The notes beneath the pieces are model-generated. The model saw nothing but the letters and a program-made list of their open reading frames with translations, searched no databases and had not been told where the DNA came from. Below, piece by piece: positions 6,540 through 11,471 of a DNA stretch of 11,471 bases. The stretch spans positions 1-11,471 of the forward strand of contig CAYSXI010000169.1 in NCBI GenBank assembly GCA_964434955.1, in the 5' to 3' direction. The DNA comes from JANQLU01 sp964434955. Its GTDB lineage: Bacteria; Planctomycetota; Planctomycetia; Pirellulales; Pirellulaceae. Positions within the stretch are counted from its first letter, which is position 1; every line of letters begins with the position of its first letter. Position numbers and translations under genes: made by a program.

Positions 6540-6874
6540 GCAACCAAGGGCGCATTGGGTTGGTGGCTGGCATTTCGGCCGTTGCAGTCGGAGTCGTGGT
6601 CGTATTTTGGCTCAGAAGTGGCGGGTATGGGGAGGTTAGCCCCCAGACCTACCAGTTTTCAAAAGCACTTTACAGCGCCTGCCAATCGAAAAGTGAAGAA
6701 CGCCTGAATCGAATCGAAGCATTACTGGACGAAGCCGACGAGTCGGACGAAACGCGTTTGCCCCCCCGCGAACGGAAGTGGATTGAAGCGATCATTCGAC
6801 GAGCTCGCAACGGAAACTGGGAATCGGCCACCAAACAAGCTCATCGAATGATGAGTGATCAGGTCAAAGATTGA
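6536..6874 (+). CDS. Small single-pass membrane protein coupled to the DUF1559 gene
   Basis: The 112-residue product has a short hydrophilic N-terminus, one transmembrane helix (about residues 7-26) and a charged, mostly helical C-terminal part of about 85 residues, with an acidic stretch LLDEADESDE near 63-72 and a basic patch PPRERKW near 76-82. I chose the ATG at 6536 because it overlaps the DUF1559 stop as ATGA and has GGGGA six bases upstream. An ATG two codons earlier (6530) is also possible. I know no named domain. I recall that small membrane proteins often follow DUF1559 genes in planctomycetes, which suggests a partner or anchor role, but that is inference. The gene ends 12 bases from the convergent S46-family gene, with no clear terminator between. 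Confidence 0.8.
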   Translation: MSNQGRIGLVAGISAVAVGVVVVFWLRSGGYGEVSPQTYQFSKALYSACQSKSEERLNRIEALLDEADESDETRLPPRERKWIEAIIRRARNGNWESATKQAHRMMSDQVKD

Positions 6875-6886
6875 TCGCTTCCGATC

Positions 6887-9061
6887 TCATTTGCCCAAAA
6901 GTTCTTTAACGATTCTCTCCGCATCGTAGATCTTGTCGAGGCATTCGATAATTCCATCGACGTGAACTGCAATGGTGCGAGAATTTTCTTGGAGAAGGTA
7001 CTCACTTTGGATCGCCGCATGGTTTCCATCGAAAGCAATGCCGACGACTTCAAGATCCTTATTGATCACGACTCCACCCGTGCTTCCAAGACCAAAATCC
7101 GTCGTGCAGGCGAAGCAGAGTGGCGTTGACATTTTTGTCGAGGCTTTCTGGTCCAGCCAGGTCTTGGGCAGACAATGGGGAGGGCGATTTGAGAATTTCA
7201 GGTTTTGCTGATACAGCCCTTCAAAGGTTGTTTGGTAGGGTAGGACGATATCGCCGTCAACAAGACCTTGCACAGTGCCTGCCGAAAACCGAGGCGTGTT
7301 TGAGGCGTCTGGACTGGAATTTTTCCCGAAGCAGTCGGCAACGGTCTGCGAGAGTTCAAACCTTAGCTTTTTCTCTTTCGCAATGTTTTCCTCTTTGAGT
7401 CTTTCATGATTTCGAAGGGCGATCACAAATTTGCGCGCGGACACGATTCCGGGATCAGTGCTTTCTTTGATGGCTTTCCAGCCTGCGGCCAGCAGTTCCC
7501 TCCGACTTTTGGGATTCATCACAATGCTGCCCAGGTTTTTGGAGCTTTCGTCAGCGTCATCACCGCCTTCGGCAAAACGAGGATCAGCATAGACTGCTTT
7601 CAAGTACTCTCCACCATCTTTTCCATCAAGTACCTCACGCACAAAAGTGTCGTCCTTCGGCAGCCATTTTCGGGCGCGCTTGATATGGTCAACGAAGAAC
7701 AGACGTCCGAATAGGTTGTCGGAGGGAACTTCGTTTTGCCATTCCTTCAGAATTTCCCTGGCCTTTTGTCGATTCCATTTGCTTTCATTGGGATCGCAGG
7801 CTTGCACGATGCTGACTGCCAAATCAAATCCGACAAGTCCGCCCGACTTGTAGAATCTCGATTGAATTTCGTGGGCTCGCTTTTGCTGAGTCAAAATCTC
7901 GATTCGGTCCCATAGGTCGCCTGATTTTCTCGATTGGGTCTCTGTCGCTGTAATGTGTTGCCGGATCGCTCGATCCATTTCGGCCTTTCGAGCCATGAAA
8001 TTGGAGTCCTTGAGTACGTCAAGCCTAAGTTTGGCTGCTCTTAGATCTCGTTCCATCTCCAGGATCGTGTTTCGAAACTGCGGCCAGGCGCGCCAAGACG
8101 GCTTGAGGTTTTCCTTCCAAATTTTTATCGCATTGGAGAGTCGCTCAATTTCAATCGGGAGGTGGATGTCCCGTTCCAGTTCAATTTGAGACTTTGTCCA
8201 TTGACGTTTTGTCTTGGTGGGACAGCCGGTCAGGAAAACAAGCTCGTCTTCACGAGCTCCGCCTGAATTCCATTTGAAATAGTGTTGGGAACTATTGACC
8301 GGCATTCCATTCTCGTAGGCACGAAGGAAAGCCACATCGAAGCTGAACCTGGGATATGAAAACTCGGCGGAAACGCCGCCAAATCTTGCCACCTCCAGGT
8401 GCGGGGAGAATACCAATCGAACATCTTTGTAAACCTTGTATTGGTAAAGACGAACATCGGCACCATGAGAAATTGATACGATGCGCGATTCCAAGTTCGG
8501 ATTCACCTTCTTGGCCGAATCGAGAATCAACTTTTCGTTGGCTGCGCGTTTCGTTTTGATTTGATTCTCATTGTCCGTAGGCAGTATTCCGCGATTGTAT
8601 TTGGGCGTCACATTGGAGATTTTCCTCAGCTGCGCGCAAGTTAGCCACTTGTCGTGACTTGAGCGTAGGCGGATTTCCTGCCCGAGTTCAACCGCCAGGA
8701 ATCCCTCGTCAATTGTCTTTGTGCCCAGATTCGGAGTTCGTGCGATCGCGTTTCGCAATGGTTGGCTGCTTGTCAAAATCAATCCGTCCGGCGAAACAAA
8801 TGATGCGGAGCTGATGCAGTTATCTGCGTGCTGGGCACCGAGTGTTAGCGTTCCGAGTCGAACAGCTGCCATCCAGCCTTTAGGCGGTTTGAATTCGTAT
8901 TGTTGCTCAAGTATTTGCAGGGGCGGGTCTTCAAAGGTCCACATGCTTCCTGAATCGTTCGCGGTGGTTTGCGCGAATAAAGTGGGGTTCGCAAACGCGA
9001 GATAAACCACGACGGCCTGAAACCATCGAAATTTTATTCGATCCATTGATGGATATCTCAT
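6887..9061 (-). CDS. S46 family peptidase homologue (DPP7/DPP11-like), apparently catalytically dead
   Basis: S46 enzymes are exported dipeptidyl-peptidases with a chymotrypsin-like His-Asp-Ser triad split by a helical domain. Residue numbers below count from the GTG at 9073. The architecture is complete: signal peptide (about 10-34), GSMW start (42-45), FVSPDGLIL (92-100), YPRFSFDVAFLRAYENG (240-256), a helical insertion about 300-560, and a C-terminal barrel with VVGIAFDGN (676-684). Length, near 724, matches the family. However, the usual L-T-N-H-H motif is T101-S-S-Q104, removing the catalytic His. The G-N-S-G-S-P nucleophile motif is G663-S-T-G-G-V668, with Thr in place of Ser. D246 fits the retained Asp. 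The frame is intact, so the gene is probably kept as a pseudoenzyme. I report the ATG at 9061; the GTG at 9073 and the ATG at 9046 are alternatives, and all lack a strong ribosome site. Confidence 0.88.
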   Translation of the reverse strand: MRYPSMDRIKFRWFQAVVVYLAFANPTLFAQTTANDSGSMWTFEDPPLQILEQQYEFKPPKGWMAAVRLGTLTLGAQHADNCISSASFVSPDGLILTSSQPLRNAIARTPNLGTKTIDEGFLAVELGQEIRLRSSHDKWLTCAQLRKISNVTPKYNRGILPTDNENQIKTKRAANEKLILDSAKKVNPNLESRIVSISHGADVRLYQYKVYKDVRLVFSPHLEVARFGGVSAEFSYPRFSFDVAFLRAYENGMPVNSSQHYFKWNSGGAREDELVFLTGCPTKTKRQWTKSQIELERDIHLPIEIERLSNAIKIWKENLKPSWRAWPQFRNTILEMERDLRAAKLRLDVLKDSNFMARKAEMDRAIRQHITATETQSRKSGDLWDRIEILTQQKRAHEIQSRFYKSGGLVGFDLAVSIVQACDPNESKWNRQKAREILKEWQNEVPSDNLFGRLFFVDHIKRARKWLPKDDTFVREVLDGKDGGEYLKAVYADPRFAEGGDDADESSKNLGSIVMNPKSRRELLAAGWKAIKESTDPGIVSARKFVIALRNHERLKEENIAKEKKLRFELSQTVADCFGKNSSPDASNTPRFSAGTVQGLVDGDIVLPYQTTFEGLYQQNLKFSNRPPHCLPKTWLDQKASTKMSTPLCFACTTDFGLGSTGGVVINKDLEVVGIAFDGNHAAIQSEYLLQENSRTIAVHVDGIIECLDKIYDAERIVKELLGK

Positions 9062-9218
9062 GGTGGTTCTCACACCCGATAAAGATTGGGAGCTGGTGGT
9101 ATTTACCCTATCGATTTAACGCGTTGGCGTTACGGGAAGCCTAATCGGCGTGGCCGCCAGAGCAAGCTGGCAGCGCTTTTCGGTCCAGGAGCCATTCAAG
9201 AAACAATGAGTATTGGCG

Positions 9219-9860
9219 CTATCGCTGGCGGTCGCAGCAGATCTGAACGCGTTTGGCAATGTTTTGAAGGATCTTCTGTTCCAGCCCAAAGTCGCGGCCA
9301 AGAGGAATGAAACCACGTGATACAGGTGGACCAAACGGATTCGCGTCATAGATATCCAGCGTGTTGTCGTGGCGAAGCAGCGGACCGGCGATGACCGAGT
9401 GTTCGGGTTGCGGCATGTCTTCCAATTCTTTGTAGACTTTCACGTCCACGCTGTATCCGTTCTGAATCGGAATCACTCGCACCCTGGCGAACCGCCTGAT
9501 CGTCTGCAAAGTGCTTAGTGTTTTTTCGTAGCCGGGCGTGGAGTCTTTCCTCCACGGTTCAATAAGTGACGAACCGATTTGCGGATGCGTTTCGATCCAG
9601 CCTTCGATCAGGACATTGTCGACAAGCCGTATGCGTTGTTCGGACTTGATACGAAAATAATTGTCGAGTTCATCGGAGACTTCGTCCATCATCAAGTCCC
9701 GATCAACGAAGGGAACTTCGACTGGATTCCGGGCTTGAAGCTGCGGGTCCATCGTGACTTCGGGCGCGGGCGCAACCAGGCGTCGGCAACCCGACATCAA
9801 TAGCAGGCCGAGCATGAATGCCAAAGCAAATCGTTTTGCAACTAAATTCGAGTTTGCCAC
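9219..9860 (-). CDS. Planctomycete lipoprotein of unknown function
   Basis: The 213-residue product begins with a lipoprotein signal: basic n-region, hydrophobic FALAFMLGLLL, then lipobox L-M-S-G-C with the lipidated cysteine at residue 25. There is no Asp at the next position, so outer-membrane or surface sorting is possible. The mature part contains W-R-K-D-S (about 103-107), a TLQTIRRFARVRV segment (about 117-129) and YKELED (about 143-148). I recall such blocks in uncharacterised planctomycete lipoproteins, but I know no domain name. The start is a GTG at 9860 with AGGA eight bases upstream, a good site. It lies 88 bases downstream of apgM on the same strand and about 157 bases upstream of the S46 gene. 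Both this protein and the S46 homologue should be exported, but a functional link is not shown. Confidence 0.82.
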   Translation of the reverse strand: MANSNLVAKRFALAFMLGLLLMSGCRRLVAPAPEVTMDPQLQARNPVEVPFVDRDLMMDEVSDELDNYFRIKSEQRIRLVDNVLIEGWIETHPQIGSSLIEPWRKDSTPGYEKTLSTLQTIRRFARVRVIPIQNGYSVDVKVYKELEDMPQPEHSVIAGPLLRHDNTLDIYDANPFGPPVSRGFIPLGRDFGLEQKILQNIAKRVQICCDRQR

Positions 9861-9948
9861 CGCTTGAATCCTTGATGAAAATGCGGCGTAGTGTTGCGAA
9901 TGCCGGCTGATCCATCAAGGTCCAAGGCGAAACTGCTAGCGATGGCGA

Positions 9949-11154
9949 TCAAGCACCAAACTTGGTCATTCTTCCAGCGTTTGCCAGAGCCAGAGTCATG
10001 AGAAACTTGGCTTCGAATTGCCCCAGTCCGCCAACCCGCGAGCTGGACTCGCCAAACGAGCTTTGACCGTCAAACCGGCAGACATCCGAAACGAGAAGTG
10101 TGGGAACCGGGTGCCAGCTATGGGCCTTGAGATAAGCAGGCGTACTATGGTCACCGGTCACAATCAGGACATCCGGGTTGAGTTCGGTGATACTCGGAAT
10201 CGCGGCATCCAGTCGCTCGATCTGGCGAACTTTTTCCTCGAAGTTGCCATCTTCTCCCGTGCTGTCCGTGTACTTGAAGTGAATAAAGAAGAAGTCGTAA
10301 TCGTGCCAGTTCTGCTTCAACGTGTCGATTTGTTCCTCAAGCGTTTTCGAATCGCCGAGCAAGTCCATGCCGACCAGTCGGGCGAGGCCTTTGTACATCG
10401 GGTAAACGGCAATCGCTCCCGCTTTCAGCCCGTAGACGACTTCGTAGGGTTCCAGTTGGGGTTTGCCGGCGAAACCACGCATGGTCAGGCCATTGGCGGC
10501 CGGCTGCGATGCGAGAATGGCATTGGCTTGCCGAACAAACTCATTGGCAACCTCTGCCGTTTTCTGGCTTTGGTCATCGTTCGGCTTGGCGGGCAAAGGA
10601 GCCAGGCCCGTTTGCTGCGGATCGGTATCGTCGACATTGGCGTGCAGCCCTTCGCCACGGAAAACGACAACGAATCGGTGCTCTTTAACCGGCTCGACAA
10701 ACACTTCGACGCCATCGATCGAAACCGCACGAAGTGACTCCGCGATCGGGGCGCTTTCTTCCGTGGGGATGCGGCCCGCCCTGCGGTCCGAAATCAATCC
10801 ATTTTCATCGAGCGTGCAAAAATTGCATCGGACTGCGACATCGTTATCTTGAAGTTCAAAACCGATGCCGGTCGCTTCCAACGCTCCGCGTCCGATTCGA
10901 AATTGCAAAGGATCGTACCCAAAAAGCGCGAGGTGCCCGGGACCACTTCCGGGTGCAATCCCGGGAAATACGGGAATGCTTCCTCCCTGCACGCCTTGAG
11001 CGGCAAGCGAGTCGAGATTGGGAGTCGTTGCGGCTTCAAGTTCGGTTTTGCCACCGGGATGCTGAGGCAAACCGCCGAGTCCGTCCGCAACCAGCATCAC
11101 AATCTTTGAGTCATTTTTGATATGTAAATCTTTTGTAAGTTCGTGAATGTCCAT
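9949..11154 (-). CDS. apgM: 2,3-bisphosphoglycerate-independent phosphoglycerate mutase, archaeal type
   Basis: The enzyme interconverts 3- and 2-phosphoglycerate in glycolysis and gluconeogenesis through a phosphoserine intermediate, with two divalent metals. The 401-residue product belongs to the alkaline phosphatase superfamily. Visible parts are V-A-D-G-L-G-G with metal ligand D24, PGSGPGHLALFGYDP (68-82) with likely nucleophile S70, H-F-K-Y-T-D-S-T-G-E-D-G (292-303) with D297, V-T-G-D-H-S-T-P (332-339) with ligands D335 and H336, and S-W-H-P (346-349). Where many members have D-x-x-x-H, this one has D297-S-T-G-E301. I believe that is normal in a bacterial subgroup. The ATG at 11154 has AGGA seven bases upstream, so I prefer it to the in-frame start at 11181. 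It is the first gene of a same-strand run with the lipoprotein and S46 genes. Confidence 0.92.
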   Translation of the reverse strand: MDIHELTKDLHIKNDSKIVMLVADGLGGLPQHPGGKTELEAATTPNLDSLAAQGVQGGSIPVFPGIAPGSGPGHLALFGYDPLQFRIGRGALEATGIGFELQDNDVAVRCNFCTLDENGLISDRRAGRIPTEESAPIAESLRAVSIDGVEVFVEPVKEHRFVVVFRGEGLHANVDDTDPQQTGLAPLPAKPNDDQSQKTAEVANEFVRQANAILASQPAANGLTMRGFAGKPQLEPYEVVYGLKAGAIAVYPMYKGLARLVGMDLLGDSKTLEEQIDTLKQNWHDYDFFFIHFKYTDSTGEDGNFEEKVRQIERLDAAIPSITELNPDVLIVTGDHSTPAYLKAHSWHPVPTLLVSDVCRFDGQSSFGESSSRVGGLGQFEAKFLMTLALANAGRMTKFGA

Positions 11155-11184
11155 TTTGTTTCCTGTTCGATGATTGAACACGCG

Positions 11185-11213
11185 AATATACCGAAAGCTG
11201 CGTACTGGTTGAA
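11185..11213 (-). promoter_or_regulatory. Possible apgM promoter
   Basis: On the minus strand TATATT (11190-11185, 5 of 6 to the -10 consensus) is preceded 17 bases upstream by TTCAAC (11213-11208, only 3 of 6 to the -35). The leader would be about 24 bases. Confidence 0.35.
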
Positions 11214-11237
11214 CGACCAGCGGGAATCAGGACAATG

Positions 11238-11417
11238 ATGCGAAAAGTACTGAACCCCGATCCGATCAATCAACTCGATTGCGGGGCAATGACTTTGCCG
11301 AAAGACTCCAAAGGGCAGAGAATGAACATCCCACCGCTAACATTTGATTACCGGGGCGCACTGAGCCCCAATCATAGCATCACCCATGCGGATCTGGATC
11401 AATACCCTTCCGAGTGA
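11238..11417 (+). CDS. Doubtful 59-codon reading frame
   Basis: A plus-strand frame from the ATG at 11238 has AGGA five bases upstream and ends at TGA 11415-11417. A hairpin follows 16 bases later. The product would be soluble and hydrophilic with no motif I recognise, and nothing in its composition argues strongly for coding. It is divergent from apgM. It could equally be the chance content of an intergenic spacer. An in-frame ATG directly before it, at 11235, is too close to the ribosome site. Confidence 0.25.
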   Translation: MRKVLNPDPINQLDCGAMTLPKDSKGQRMNIPPLTFDYRGALSPNHSITHADLDQYPSE

Positions 11418-11433
11418 GAAGCAGCACGTGAAG

Positions 11434-11452
11434 AAATCTTGAAACAAGATTT
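11434..11452. other. Perfect hairpin near the right edge
   Basis: AAATCTTG (11434-11441), a three-base AAA loop, and CAAGATTT (11445-11452) form an eight-pair stem. No T run follows on either strand, so its action as a terminator is uncertain. Confidence 0.4.
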
Positions 11453-11471
11453 GCCTCTATTTGATTCGGGC

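Larger units (their letters stand above)
11155..11471. other. Right-end spacer upstream of apgM
   Basis: Apart from the possible apgM promoter, the doubtful short frame at 11238-11417 and the hairpin at 11434-11452, I see no gene. No frame entering from the right edge stays open far enough to name. Confidence 0.4.

Noticed and set aside
10018..10737. 239-codon plus-strand frame opposite apgM
   Set aside because: Antisense to a well supported enzyme gene; no recognisable protein and no ribosome site that stands out.
1..11471. Search for tRNA, rRNA, CRISPR arrays, insertion sequences, att sites and prophage or defence genes
   Set aside because: Reading both strands by eye showed no cloverleaf, no regularly spaced repeats, no transposase or integrase, and no toxin-antitoxin or restriction motifs.

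Overview
This window looks like a piece of a Planctomycetes chromosome, most likely the Pirellulales/Rhodopirellula side. The strongest clue is a DUF1559 protein with a prepilin-type N-terminus and a C-terminal H-X9-DG motif, a family hugely expanded in that phylum. A Tat-exported terpenoid-cyclase-fold protein, an S46-family protein, a planctomycete-style lipoprotein, many GTG starts and long spacers agree with this. The assignment rests on protein recognition from memory, not on a search. I see no rRNA, tRNA, CRISPR array, insertion sequence or prophage gene.

Layout. 1-774 (-): class V aminotransferase, running off the left edge. About 940-995: back-to-back overlapping promoters for that gene and for a 67-residue membrane protein (1040-1243, +). 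1244-1730: long spacer without a convincing gene. 1731-2822 (+): Tat-exported alpha/alpha-toroid (prenyltransferase/squalene-cyclase repeat) protein. 3037-3309 (+): ribosomal protein bS20, followed by an in-frame remnant tail and a clean intrinsic terminator at 3371-3392. 3529-4704 (-): RsuA/RluB-type pseudouridine synthase with long basic tails. 4904-5326 (-): MntR-type metalloregulator; two palindromic operator-like sites overlap its promoter. 5460-6539 (+): DUF1559 protein, overlapping by ATGA a small membrane protein (6536-6874, +). 6887-9061 (-): S46 peptidase homologue with its catalytic His and Ser replaced. 9219-9860 (-): lipoprotein. 9949-11154 (-): archaeal-type cofactor-independent phosphoglycerate mutase. 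11155-11471: mostly non-coding, with one doubtful 59-codon frame and a hairpin.

How the genes relate. Most are single housekeeping genes (translation: bS20 and pseudouridine synthase; glycolysis: ApgM; metal homeostasis: MntR) mixed with exported lineage-specific proteins. The only clear translational coupling is DUF1559 with its downstream membrane protein. ApgM, the lipoprotein and the S46 homologue lie in the same direction with gaps of 88 and about 157 bases, so they could be partly co-transcribed, but nothing proves it. I do not see a new multi-gene defence or biosynthetic system. The most interesting items are the apparent S46 pseudopeptidase, the rpsT 3' tandem duplication in which a TCG codon corresponds to the TAG stop, and the twin MntR-like operators.
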